Shown here piece after piece: positions 9,061 through 17,832 of a stretch of DNA of 64,000 nucleotides. The stretch is from Sphingobacterium sp. HMA12 (GTDB taxonomy: Bacteria > Bacteroidota > Bacteroidia > Sphingobacteriales > Sphingobacteriaceae), in NCBI RefSeq assembly GCF_002933815.1, contig NZ_BEYR01000002.1, positions 372,001 to 436,000 on the forward strand, read 5' to 3'. A program made the position numbers and the translations under genes. Each line of letters opens with the position of its first letter. Positions within the stretch are counted from its first letter, which is position 1. The notes under the pieces are model-generated. The model worked only from the letters and a program-made list of their open reading frames with translations, was not told the DNA's origin and made no database searches.

Positions 9061-11737
9061 TGCTTTTTCCTAAATATTTATTAAAATCCCATTTGACACC
9101 AACTAAAAAATACTGAGTCAATACCTGCTGGGTGGATTCCGAGTAATTGGTATCACTGCCATTCCGACGTGTATTGTTAAATGTATTAAAGAGGTCAAAG
9201 GCTTTTAGGCTGACTGTCAAACTTTCGTCTTTCAATACCTTTTTCTCCAGTTCCAGGTTGGTATAAAATTGATTAATTGATTTCTTGTACAATTTAGTAG
9301 GCCCGGTATAGCTATAGTAAATGTTTGTCATGATGTTAAATTTCTTCGGCAGAAAATATTTGATATATCCAGAAGCCCCACCTTCAAAGTTAGTTGCGTT
9401 ATATTGTGTGTTTATTGAATTTTGTTGTGCATTGAGTCCTGCATTCACTGAAAGGTCAAAATCAAATCCTTCTGAATCTTGCTCATTTAAACTCGATCCG
9501 AGGCTGAAAGACGTGTTTTTTGAATTGTTCAGGAGAAACTCACCTTGAGATTGGCCGCTTTCAAATTTAGTGTAGCTATAACTATTGTTATATCTGATAT
9601 TTGCACTTTTATTGAAATTAATGCGACGGTTGGCCAAAGGTTGCATGTGATTGATGTTCAATCCCCCGTTCCAGTTCGATTTGCCGGATAAATTTTCATA
9701 GCTACTGATCTGAGCAGAATTCTCCATGACCGTTGTTTTGTTGACAATTGGGTTATTGACAAAAGAGAAATTTCCGTTCACGTTAATGTTGGTTCCCTTC
9801 AATAAGCTGAATGCATTATAATTTGCCGAAATGTTGTTGTTGATAGCCCGTTTGAGGTCTTGATTACCGATCTGTTGAAACAATGGATTTGTTTGGGGTT
9901 GCAGTGGCTGTAGCTGATCGAACGAAGGAATTGTATTCGAACTCTGGTAGGCCAGGCGGATATTTTTACTGTTTGAAATCCGGTAATTGGCATCAAAGTT
10001 TAGATTGTTGTCCCAAAAATTTCTTGAGAGGTCAATATCCCGGTCACTATCACTTAGTTTTTGATTTTTGTAAAATGTCCGGTTGGAGAGATTGACCTCA
10101 AATTTATCCTTCCGATAAGACAAATGAACATTGACTCCCTGGTTGGTATTATTGTCGATCTGGTTTTTAGAATATAATGGATCTTTCACATTCGTGGCGA
10201 TGTCTGTTGATACCTGTTCATTCCTGTTGTGTGACTGATTGAAGCTGTAGCCCAAGGCTAAGTTCATGGCATCATTTAGTCTGTTGTTAAAATTCAGTGA
10301 AGTAGAAAAATTGTTGCCTTTGTTATTACTGAGCCTATTTTGATCAATACGTGTTGTATCACTGCTCTGATAGAGAATAGTTTTCGAATTGACTTTGCTA
10401 TCCGAAGTTGATTCATTATAGTTGTTTCCAACCATTAGATTTAATGAACTGCCCGCTTTGAGTCTTTTTCTATAGTTCAGACGGAAATTGTTGCTTTGGC
10501 TCGAAGTATTCGATTCATTTCTTTCATTCAAGGAGCTAACAGCAACACCTGCACCATCGTTGGTGGCACTTTCCGACTGACTTAAACTGAAATTATTCGA
10601 CCAGTTTCCGTTGACTTGAAGTTCAATATTTTGGGTTGAATCCAATCGCATGTTAAGATTGGATCTTAAACCGTTGCTGCTCGCGTTATTTTCATTATGA
10701 TTTTTACTGTTTCGCTCTAAAATCGAATTGTCAGGAAGGATATTTTTGTTGTAGTTTTCCGACTGATTTTTGTTGCTGCTGTTATTGTAATTATAATTGG
10801 CATTTACTTTTAAGGCCTTTTTGAGAAACTGATTTTCATAGTTCGCGCCCAGGGAGGTATTTAACGGTTGCCCCGTGATCTGGTTGTTCATCCGTAAAGA
10901 GCCTTCACGGCTATTGGAACTTCCCATGTTATTGTGATTGGCGGTGATACCAATACGTTCAGTTTGGTTGAATTTAGCTGCGAACAAGTTTCCGGCGTAG
11001 AGCTCTTTTGTTCCACCCAATAACTCCGCATTTCCAAAGATACCTTTTCTGGCTTTTTCTTTTAACACCACATTGACTGTCTGAATCCGAACACCGTCAT
11101 CTATGCCCGAAAGTTCGGCCTCTTCTGATTTTTTCTCGTATAATTGCACTTTGTCCACAGCATCGGCGCGGACATTCCGGATGGCAATTTTAGGGTCATA
11201 GCCAAAAAACTCTTCACCATCGATAAAGACTTTCTGTACCGTTTTGCCCTGAGCTGTGATATTCCCATCACCGGACACCGTGAAACCGGGCAATCTTCGA
11301 AAAAGATCTTCGAGTTTTGCATTTTTCTCGGTTGCGAAACTTGCCGCATCATATTCTACTGTGTCCCCTTTGAGCGTGATGGGTAACCGACGTGTTATAA
11401 TAACTTCCTCCAGTACATTTCTTTGCGAATTGATTTTAATGTCGTTGAGATCAATATCCTTATCTCTGATATCAATAGTGTCGCTATAAAGTTCAAATTT
11501 GGGATAAGTAGCCAGAATGATATAACTCCCAGGTTTAATGTTTTTGATCTGAAATTTCCCTTCTTCATTGGCCCTGTTAAAATACCGGAGCACGGAATCT
11601 CTGTTTAACAAGATGACCGAGGCATTAGTTAAAGGCTTATTGTCAGCTTTATCTAAAATTTTCCCCTTGATATTTGTTTGGGAATAAGCAGTGCTGGCTA
11701 TGAAAAATAATAGAAATAATTGAATTAATCTTTTCAT
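9053..11737 (-). CDS. outer-membrane beta-barrel receptor with CarboxypepD_reg-like domain
   Basis: The 894-residue protein has a signal peptide ending at TAYSQ, a CarboxypepD_reg-like beta-sandwich domain (about residues 22-95, starting NIKGKILDKADNKPL), a plug-like region (LEDLFRRLPGFTV, VFIDGEEFFGYDPK) and a long Asn/Ser-rich barrel. It resembles the TonB-dependent outer-membrane protein family lacking a canonical C-terminal aromatic residue. The ligand is unknown. It is the promoter-proximal gene of a pair with the GLPGLI gene. A TAnnTTTG-type box (TATCTTTG on the minus strand, 11755-11762) lies just upstream of the ATG. Confidence 0.87.
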   Translation of the reverse strand: MKRLIQLFLLFFIASTAYSQTNIKGKILDKADNKPLTNASVILLNRDSVLRYFNRANEEGKFQIKNIKPGSYIILATYPKFELYSDTIDIRDKDIDLNDIKINSQRNVLEEVIITRRLPITLKGDTVEYDAASFATEKNAKLEDLFRRLPGFTVSGDGNITAQGKTVQKVFIDGEEFFGYDPKIAIRNVRADAVDKVQLYEKKSEEAELSGIDDGVRIQTVNVVLKEKARKGIFGNAELLGGTKELYAGNLFAAKFNQTERIGITANHNNMGSSNSREGSLRMNNQITGQPLNTSLGANYENQFLKKALKVNANYNYNNSSNKNQSENYNKNILPDNSILERNSKNHNENNASSNGLRSNLNMRLDSTQNIELQVNGNWSNNFSLSQSESATNDGAGVAVSSLNERNESNTSSQSNNFRLNYRKRLKAGSSLNLMVGNNYNESTSDSKVNSKTILYQSSDTTRIDQNRLSNNKGNNFSTSLNFNNRLNDAMNLALGYSFNQSHNRNEQVSTDIATNVKDPLYSKNQIDNNTNQGVNVHLSYRKDKFEVNLSNRTFYKNQKLSDSDRDIDLSRNFWDNNLNFDANYRISNSKNIRLAYQSSNTIPSFDQLQPLQPQTNPLFQQIGNQDLKRAINNNISANYNAFSLLKGTNINVNGNFSFVNNPIVNKTTVMENSAQISSYENLSGKSNWNGGLNINHMQPLANRRINFNKSANIRYNNSYSYTKFESGQSQGEFLLNNSKNTSFSLGSSLNEQDSEGFDFDLSVNAGLNAQQNSINTQYNATNFEGGASGYIKYFLPKKFNIMTNIYYSYTGPTKLYKKSINQFYTNLELEKKVLKDESLTVSLKAFDLFNTFNNTRRNGSDTNYSESTQQVLTQYFLVGVKWDFNKYLGKSND

Positions 11738-11828
11738 TTACTGGTTGTATCCGCCAAAGATAATTTAGTTAATTGTTAATAAGTGTGAAATCTTATCGGG
11801 GAATGTAAAATCTTTGGTATACAGAATT

Positions 11829-11860
11829 TTTGAGAAAGTTGGATCTAAAAATTACCTTTG
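11829..11860 (+). promoter_or_regulatory. promoter of the thioredoxin-like gene
   Basis: TTTG at 11829-11832, 20-nt spacer, TACCTTTG at 11853-11860. The TTG that would extend the gene upstream is the end of this box, so translation most likely starts at the ATG at 11876, leaving a leader of roughly 10 nt. Confidence 0.75.
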
Positions 11861-11875
11861 CACAAAATTGATGTT

Positions 11876-12430
11876 ATGACGTTTGAAAATTATTTGCAAC
11901 AATTCGAAGATATATTGAATCATCCTGAAAATCACCCGACATATCAGGATGACGAATACTATCAATATACTAAAATGAACTGGACAAGAATGGGGCGTTG
12001 GTTAAAACGTTTTGAGCCGGGCGAGGAGTTTCAGCAGTTTGTCAACACGATTTCGGAAAGACAACAATGGATCATTATTACTGAACCTTGGTGTGGCGAT
12101 GCCGCGCATTCTGTACCCATGCTTGCCAAGATGGCTGCCCAAAATCCCAATATTACCGTCGATATCCAATTGCGTGACAGTGCACCCTTTTTGATAGATT
12201 CATATCTGACCAACGGGGGGAAGTCTATCCCGATTTTGGTAATTCGAAATCAGGATGGCGTAGATTTGGCAGTCTGGGGTCCGAGGCCAAAAAATTGTCA
12301 AGATCTATTCTTGAGCTTAAAAGAGCAAGGAAAAGATTTTTCGGATATTAAAGAAGAGATTCAAAAATGGTATAATGCCGACAAAGGAACGGAGATCCAA
12401 AAAGAAATTCGGACACTTTTACAAAAATAG
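11876..12430 (+). CDS. thioredoxin family protein (single active-site cysteine)
   Basis: From the ATG at 11876 the protein has 184 residues and fits the Bacteroidota thioredoxin_9-like family. The usual CxxC site is reduced to one cysteine in EPWCGDAAHSVPML. The later segment GGKSIPILVIRNQDG has the cis-proline characteristic of the fold (SIPILV). There is no signal peptide, so it is cytoplasmic. A single-cysteine site argues against a classical dithiol reductase; bacillithiol- or glutathione-type or chaperone-like roles are possible but not shown. It is convergent with the ankyrin gene; a weak stem (AACCA...TGGTT, about 12480-12504) followed by T residues separates them. Confidence 0.8.
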   Translation: MTFENYLQQFEDILNHPENHPTYQDDEYYQYTKMNWTRMGRWLKRFEPGEEFQQFVNTISERQQWIIITEPWCGDAAHSVPMLAKMAAQNPNITVDIQLRDSAPFLIDSYLTNGGKSIPILVIRNQDGVDLAVWGPRPKNCQDLFLSLKEQGKDFSDIKEEIQKWYNADKGTEIQKEIRTLLQK

Positions 12431-12511
12431 AAAATAGGTGTCAATAAAAGGCGATGCCGAAAATGCTTAGTCCAGGGAGAACCAGATTCAATAGATTTGG
12501 TTATCCTTTTT

Positions 12512-13210
12512 TTATTTTCCATTGCCTTTCGTTTCCAGTAAGGCAACAATTTTATTAAATCCTTTTTTTCTTGCATGCTCAACTGGGGTTATACCTTCAT
12601 GGTCGGCGATGTTTTTATCACTATTTGCGTCGAGTAATATCTGGACAATATCCACATATTTTTGACTACCATCTCCGAGTATGATTGCTTCCAATAATCC
12701 GGTCCAACCCAATCTATTGATGTGGTCGACGGGAAAGCCTTTTGTATGGGCAAGTAACCTAACGGTTTCCACATGGCCGCGTTCACAGGCAGGAATAAGT
12801 GCAGTGCCGTTATACCGATTGAAGATCTTGAAGTCTGCACCATGAGCAAGGTAAAGTTTAACCAGTTCGGTATACCCTGAAGCCCCAGCGTATAGGAAGG
12901 AGCTATTTAAACTATTGTCCTGAAGGTTGACGTTTGCGCCATGCTCAAGAAGTAACTTTGCCATGGCAAGATCTTTCTTTTCTGTTGCAACTAATAATAA
13001 CGGCTTGGAATCATTGCCTTTTTGGTTTGCATCGGCGCCAGCTTCCAATAGTTTTTTTACTGTAGTATACTGTCCCTTGGAAACGGCTTCGACGATGTTG
13101 TCCTGAGTCATGTTGTCTTGATTTGTATTGTCTATACTTTTACATTGTATTGGGAATGTCGATATAGATATAATGGTGAGTAGAACTATCCTGATATATA
13201 ATTTTTTCAT
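12512..13210 (-). CDS. exported ankyrin-repeat protein
   Basis: This 232-residue protein has an N-terminal signal-like segment (MKKLYIRIVLLTIISIS) followed by about five ankyrin repeats, recognisable by recurrent LLEAGADANQKG, LLLEHGANVNLQD, YLAHGADFKIFN and LLDANSDKNIADHEG units. Ankyrin repeats mediate protein-protein contacts; no enzymatic domain is present. It is probably periplasmic or outer-surface located. A cysteine (QCKS) occurs soon after the hydrophobic stretch, but the lipobox is poor, so lipidation is uncertain. It is transcribed alone on the minus strand. Confidence 0.85.
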   Translation of the reverse strand: MKKLYIRIVLLTIISISTFPIQCKSIDNTNQDNMTQDNIVEAVSKGQYTTVKKLLEAGADANQKGNDSKPLLLVATEKKDLAMAKLLLEHGANVNLQDNSLNSSFLYAGASGYTELVKLYLAHGADFKIFNRYNGTALIPACERGHVETVRLLAHTKGFPVDHINRLGWTGLLEAIILGDGSQKYVDIVQILLDANSDKNIADHEGITPVEHARKKGFNKIVALLETKGNGK

Positions 13211-13389
13211 CTGCTAGCTGTGTTAATGATCTTTTTTAGTCCTTCTAGATTCTTCATATAATTTGACCTATTACAAATTTAATCACAAATTGAGCTGTTG
13301 TTTTGTTAGATTTATATTGATTATTGTCAAATTTATACATAAATAGAAGCGTTGGTGGTTGAAAATGAGTTAAATCAAACTAATAAAAC

Positions 13390-13752
13390 ATGAATATTGA
13401 AGAGTTAAGAGATTATTGCCTGTCCATTGGTCCGGTGGCAGAGGAGACACCGTTTGGTCCAGATACCTTGGTATTTAAGGTGGGTGGCAAGATATTTTTA
13501 TTGGTGGGGCTGGATCAGATCGACGGGTTACGATTCAATGTAAAATGTGATCCGGAGAAAGCTATTGAACTCAGGGAGCGTTATGATCAAACAGTGTTGC
13601 CCGGTTATCACATGAACAAAAAGCACTGGAATACCGTGATTGCAAACCGGGAATTGGCTGACAGTGCATTGGAACAGCTTATTTTGCATAGTTATAGCTT
13701 GATTGTTGAAAGCTTGCCTGCTAAAGTTAAACAGGAACTTAAAGGTGGTTAA
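13390..13752 (+). CDS. MmcQ/YjbR family protein
   Basis: The 120-residue protein covers the whole MmcQ/YjbR fold: start NIEELRDYCLSIG, the ETPFGPDTLVFKVGGKIF block, RFNVKCDPEKA, and PGYHMNKKHWNTV. YjbR-type proteins have a DNA-binding-like CyaY fold, but their role is not well defined. There is no signal peptide and no membrane segment. It appears monocistronic; the following lipoprotein gene begins about 150 nt downstream. Confidence 0.9.
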   Translation: MNIEELRDYCLSIGPVAEETPFGPDTLVFKVGGKIFLLVGLDQIDGLRFNVKCDPEKAIELRERYDQTVLPGYHMNKKHWNTVIANRELADSALEQLILHSYSLIVESLPAKVKQELKGG

Positions 13753-13900
13753 TAGCCACCTTATAAGTGTAAAGAATTAGTTGCTTAGAAGGAAAAGGTG
13801 ATAGAAATGACTTTTCTTGGGGGCTATAATGGTAGCTTTGCGATCATTTCAATGCGTAATCAGCAGCATTGGAAATATATTTACACTAATACTATTTTTT

Positions 13901-15043
13901 ATGAAACAAAGACGAATTTACCCTTGGGTAATTTGTTTTATGCTACTTTTTAGTCTGGGGAGTTGCATAAAAGAGGAAGCATTAAATGCCGAAGCAGATA
14001 TTGAAGGAGCTACTATTGCTCAGAGTGACCAATTTCTAAAGAGAAAACCTTCCATTGATAATAATACAGTTGTTTTTCCGCTAAAACGTTTCACGGGAAG
14101 TTATGTGCAGTCACCTGAATTTGTACTAACACCTGGGGCGACGATAGAGCCGAAGAGCGGAACCCAACTTGATTTCACTGAACCGCAGAAATACACGGTT
14201 ACCTCTGAAGATGGAGCCTGGTCCAAGACCTATACTGTCTCATTTGTTATTGATGAAGGGGCAGATTTGTATTCAGCGTTTGAATATGCTGAAGTGGTCG
14301 ATACCGATAATCCAGAAGGACATTACCATAAATTTTATGAGCTAACAAAACTTGGACAGAAGACATACAGTTGGGCGACAGCGAATGACGGTTATAATAT
14401 TCTGGCGGCAACGCTTGTTGGGGAAGGAGAAAAATTAGTTCCTAGTTTTTATCCAACATCTCAGATTAATGATGGATATATTGGCAAAGGAGCACGGCTC
14501 GTGACCAAGAGTACAGGTTCTTTGGGAGGGATTTTCGGCACTCCACTAGCTGCTGGTAATTTATTCTTAGGAGCATTTCAAACCACTTTTCCCACGATCA
14601 AATCTCCACATTTTGGCATATTGTATGAGGAAAAAACTGCGCCATTAGCTATAAAAGGATTTTTTAAGTATAAAGCGGGTGAAAAATTTGTCGTCAATAA
14701 TAAGCCATCATCGCTCACCAAGGATACCTGGGATGGTTATGCCCTCTTATTTGAAAGAGCTTCACCACCCAATGATGATTTTTTGTCGGGTGACCATGGA
14801 TTTGTTGATAAGCGAATTGTTGCAATAGCACGGGTCGGAGCCAAAGAACAGATCGAAACTAACGAATGGACCGCATTTAGCTTACCATTTTCTTTTGTAA
14901 ATGGTAAATCATTTGATCCCAATAAAGAATATATGTATACGATTGTATTTAGCTCGAGTAAAGAAGGAGATAAATTTAACGGTGCCGTGGGGAGTACATT
15001 GCTTATTGATGAAGTTGAACTTGTCGTCGATGATGTCAAATAG
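13901..15043 (+). CDS. PCMD-domain lipoprotein
   Basis: The ATG at 13901 is chosen because it begins a clean lipoprotein signal peptide (MKQRRIYPWVICFMLLF) with lipobox LGSC; the in-frame GTG-type upstream extension adds a non-signal segment. The mature 360-residue protein has an N-terminal immunoglobulin-like region and a C-terminal putative carbohydrate-metabolism (PCMD) domain, with typical blocks such as GARLVTKSTGSLGG, KGFFKYKAGE and LLIDEVELV. PCMD proteins are envelope lipoproteins thought to be involved with glycans; this is family inference. An outer-membrane barrel gene follows after 151 nt in the same direction. Confidence 0.82.
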   Translation: MKQRRIYPWVICFMLLFSLGSCIKEEALNAEADIEGATIAQSDQFLKRKPSIDNNTVVFPLKRFTGSYVQSPEFVLTPGATIEPKSGTQLDFTEPQKYTVTSEDGAWSKTYTVSFVIDEGADLYSAFEYAEVVDTDNPEGHYHKFYELTKLGQKTYSWATANDGYNILAATLVGEGEKLVPSFYPTSQINDGYIGKGARLVTKSTGSLGGIFGTPLAAGNLFLGAFQTTFPTIKSPHFGILYEEKTAPLAIKGFFKYKAGEKFVVNNKPSSLTKDTWDGYALLFERASPPNDDFLSGDHGFVDKRIVAIARVGAKEQIETNEWTAFSLPFSFVNGKSFDPNKEYMYTIVFSSSKEGDKFNGAVGSTLLIDEVELVVDDVK

Positions 15044-15194
15044 CCATTGGTTCATATGTTGAATTAAACGATAGATACAAGCAATTTGATATTGTTAGCT
15101 AGGTGAATTTACAAGAATGCTCGTCGGAAGGAGAATAGATCGTAGACAGGTCAATAGCTATCTTCAAGACAAACATACATCAAAAGAATATTTA

Positions 15195-15971
15195 ATGAAC
15201 AGGATACTTTATATAATAGCTATTTTCATGATAGCGACCGGATATGTACAGGCTCAAAATAGTCCGTCAAACCGCAATCCAAATTTTTTTAATACAGATA
15301 TTGATTACTCGGTACAGGCGCAATTCAGTATTGGTGGTAATAGTCCATTGGGTCTTCCTAAGACAATACGTAAAATAGAAAGTTACAATCCCGGGCTTCA
15401 GGTAGGTCTGGAGGCAAATGCGACAAAGTGGCTGCAGGAAAATAAAAAGTGGGGGATTCGTACAGGAATCCGTTTTGAAACAAAAGGGATGAAAACCGAA
15501 GCCCGTGTGAAAAATTACCTTACTGAAATTGTGAAAGATAATTCAAAGGTGAAAGGGTACTATACTGGGAAAGTGGAAACAAATGTGGAAAACACTTACC
15601 TGACATTGCCTGTTTTAGCTGTGTACAGATTGTCCGATCATTGGAATTTATATGGCGGATTGTATTTCTCGGCATTGCTGGATAATACATTCGATGGCAA
15701 TGTGTCAGATGGATATTTGAGACAAAATACGCCGGTAGGAACAAAAATTACTTTCGAAGAAGGGAGTCATGCTTCTTATGATTTCTCTGATAATATCCGG
15801 AAATTTCAATGGGGAACACAACTTGGAGCGGAGTGGAAGATGAACCGGCATTTCAAATTGTTATCAGATCTTACCTACGGTTTTAATAATATCTTGGAGA
15901 AAGATTTTACCTCCATAGATTTTGGTATGCATAATATCTATCTTAACGTAGGATTTGGATACAATTTCTAA
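15195..15971 (+). CDS. outer-membrane beta-barrel protein (PorT-like)
   Basis: Starting at the ATG at 15195 gives a 258-residue protein with signal peptide MNRILYIIAIFMIATGYVQA and cleavage near AQNS. The rest alternates hydrophobic and polar residues and ends with an aromatic residue (NVGFGYNF), the usual outer-membrane barrel signature. It resembles the PF13568-like small barrels of Bacteroidota. Function is unknown. The preceding PCMD lipoprotein may be co-expressed. A strong bidirectional terminator follows at 16041-16078. Confidence 0.8.
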   Translation: MNRILYIIAIFMIATGYVQAQNSPSNRNPNFFNTDIDYSVQAQFSIGGNSPLGLPKTIRKIESYNPGLQVGLEANATKWLQENKKWGIRTGIRFETKGMKTEARVKNYLTEIVKDNSKVKGYYTGKVETNVENTYLTLPVLAVYRLSDHWNLYGGLYFSALLDNTFDGNVSDGYLRQNTPVGTKITFEEGSHASYDFSDNIRKFQWGTQLGAEWKMNRHFKLLSDLTYGFNNILEKDFTSIDFGMHNIYLNVGFGYNF

Positions 15972-16040
15972 TAGAAACTGATCGTATAAAATCTGATTAT
16001 ATCATTGATTATTTATAGCATAATTCTATTAGGATAAAAT

Positions 16041-16078
16041 AAAAAAGTCCGTTAGTAATCAAACTAACGGACTTTTTT
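16041..16078. terminator. bidirectional terminator
   Basis: A perfect 16-bp stem (AAAAAAGTCCGTTAGT and its complement, loop AATCAA) with A/T flanks lies between the converging barrel and oxygenase genes. Confidence 0.9.
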
Positions 16079-16106
16079 ATTTAGTGCCTAAACGAAACTA
16101 CTTATA

Positions 16107-17069
16107 TTACATTTTCAACCCGATTTCTCTCAATCTTTCATCCAGATATTCACCTGCGGTATAGTCTTCGTAGGCCTTTGGATGAGCTGCGTCAATACAA
16201 GATTCCAAACAGGCTAAGCTCATCGAAGATTTTGGGTGTAAAAAGAACGGAATGGAAAAGCGGGAAGTACCCATTTTTTCACGCGGAGGATTAACAACGC
16301 GGTGAGTTGTTGATTTAAGTTTATTGTTGGTCAAGCGCTGCAACATATCGCCTACGTTGATGACGATATCCTCTCCCTTTGCTTTGATCGGAAACCATTC
16401 GCCATCTTTCGTCAAGACTTCCAGTCCATCTGCGCTAGCACCGATTAATAGTGTAATCAGGTTGATGTCCTCATGCGCACCTGCACGTACAGCGTCAGGA
16501 GCCAAAGCATCAGGATCCGCAATTGGGAAATAATGGATCGCACGCAAGATAGAGTTTCCATTGATCACAAATTTCTCAAAATAATTTTCTTCAAGATCCA
16601 GGTAGGTCGCGATTGCTTTTAGTAATTCACGTCCTGTATCTTCTAGTTTTTTATAAACTTCAGCTGTTACACCATTAAAACGAGGTATTTCTTCCACTTG
16701 TGGATTGTCTGGAAAGTCAGCTTTCGAATATTCTTCACCAACGATCGTTTGACCACGTTGCCAGAATTCTTTTAGATCCGGAGTTTTCGCATCCTTTGCT
16801 TTTTCTCTTCCTTTAGCCGTGTATCCACGTTGACCAGCAAGCTCAGGAAATTCATACTTCTCTTTTGTCTCTGTTGGTAAACCAAAGAATTCTGGAACGA
16901 CCTGATATAATTCCTCAATTAATTCTTTCGATAAACCATGATTTGCAATCGTTACAAAGCCCGTTTCGTTAAAAGCCTTGCCAATATCTTGAATAAATTG
17001 ATTTCGTTGTTCTTGGGTTCCTTGTGTATAATGCAACAAGTCCAAGCGTGGTATGTTTACTAAAGCCAT
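16107..17069 (-). CDS. isopenicillin N synthase-like 2-oxoglutarate/Fe(II) oxygenase
   Basis: The 320-residue cytoplasmic protein has the non-haem iron dioxygenase N-terminal domain (GFVTIANHGL) and the catalytic core. Iron ligands are visible as H-E-D in RAGAHEDINLITLL and the distal His in KSTTHRVV, and the 2-oxoglutarate-binding R-x-S appears as SRFSIPFF. The real substrate is unknown; the family includes many oxidases and the name does not imply penicillin synthesis. A TAAATTTG box on the minus strand (17093-17100) is a plausible -7 element about 25 nt upstream of the ATG. Single-gene unit. Confidence 0.88.
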   Translation of the reverse strand: MALVNIPRLDLLHYTQGTQEQRNQFIQDIGKAFNETGFVTIANHGLSKELIEELYQVVPEFFGLPTETKEKYEFPELAGQRGYTAKGREKAKDAKTPDLKEFWQRGQTIVGEEYSKADFPDNPQVEEIPRFNGVTAEVYKKLEDTGRELLKAIATYLDLEENYFEKFVINGNSILRAIHYFPIADPDALAPDAVRAGAHEDINLITLLIGASADGLEVLTKDGEWFPIKAKGEDIVINVGDMLQRLTNNKLKSTTHRVVNPPREKMGTSRFSIPFFLHPKSSMSLACLESCIDAAHPKAYEDYTAGEYLDERLREIGLKM

Positions 17070-17277
17070 ACGATGTCAATATTTGTTTAGGACAAATTTA
17101 ACGCAATTAATTTTGAATATTGCACATTGGTTGTTAATAAAAGTTTTGTGTTTTACTTTATTTGGCTGTATTTCAGTTGTTAAAAGTTTTCCACATTTCG
17201 ATTTTGGTCATAAAAAAGCAAGAAAAGTAATTCTAGGTAGATGAGGGTGGGGAATTAGCAAAATTTGCATTTTCAAG

Positions 17278-17309
17278 TTTGTTATTCTAATTCTTAACTA
17301 TTATATTTG
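17278..17309 (+). promoter_or_regulatory. promoter of the MarR/beta-oxidation operon
   Basis: TTTG at 17278-17281, 20-nt spacer, TATATTTG at 17302-17309. An in-frame TTG at 17307 lies inside this box, so the MarR gene most likely starts at the ATG at 17349. Confidence 0.75.
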
Positions 17310-17323
17310 TTATGCAAGCATAA
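17310..17323. promoter_or_regulatory. candidate operator palindrome TTATGC-AA-GCATAA
   Basis: A perfect inverted repeat with 6-bp arms and a 2-bp centre begins at the base after the TATATTTG box and would cover the transcription start. With one mismatch the arms extend to 9 bp. MarR-family dimers bind short palindromes, often over their own promoter, so autoregulation is inferred. Confidence 0.5.
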
Positions 17324-17348
17324 TAATGAAATCGCTTGTGAATACGCT

Positions 17349-17789
17349 ATGAACCAAAATCAGACAATCGACTATTTTTTAAAAACAGGTTGGCAGACAA
17401 TCGCCAATAAATATAATCAAATTGCTTCACAGTATGGTTTTACGCAAGCAGCGGGTTATATTTTAATCAATATCCATAAAGAGGGTACTCCTGTTTCTCA
17501 GATTGCGAATTTGACCGGGGTTAAAACAACTAGTTTGTCTCGGGTGTTGAATAATTTAGAGTCCTTGGGATTTATCTATCGGGAGACCAGTACAACGGAT
17601 AAACGCTCTGTCAAAGTGTACCTGACAGAGTTGGGGCGCGAAAAGAGAAGGATTGCCAAGGATGTAGTGCGCAATTTTAATCAATACCTCGCCGATAATT
17701 TTTCGGAAAATGAACGTGATCAATTGATTGCTTCTCTGGCTAAGCTCAATGAGTTGGCAACAAGCTATAAGGAAGAAGTAATCGTGTAG
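17349..17789 (+). CDS. MarR family transcriptional regulator of the beta-oxidation operon
   Basis: From the ATG at 17349 the protein has 146 residues and a winged-helix core: VSQIANLTGVKTTSLSRVLNNLESLGFIYR (helix-turn-helix) followed by the wing DKRSVKVYLTELGREKR. This placement at the head of fatty-acid oxidation genes in Bacteroidota suggests control by acyl-CoA or a fatty-acid derivative, which is inference. The downstream HAD/ECH gene starts about 40 nt after its stop. A palindrome overlapping the promoter (17310-17323) is the likely own operator. Confidence 0.88.
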   Translation: MNQNQTIDYFLKTGWQTIANKYNQIASQYGFTQAAGYILINIHKEGTPVSQIANLTGVKTTSLSRVLNNLESLGFIYRETSTTDKRSVKVYLTELGREKRRIAKDVVRNFNQYLADNFSENERDQLIASLAKLNELATSYKEEVIV

Positions 17790-17832
17790 AAGTTAAACCA
17801 AATGTACGGATGTGCATGATAAATATGTTATG

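Noticed and set aside
17307..17349. Longer MarR start at TTG 17307, and similar long starts at 11858, 35352, 40161, 45714 and 52857.
   Set aside because: These extensions run through promoter boxes or leader hairpins; the internal ATG starts fit better.
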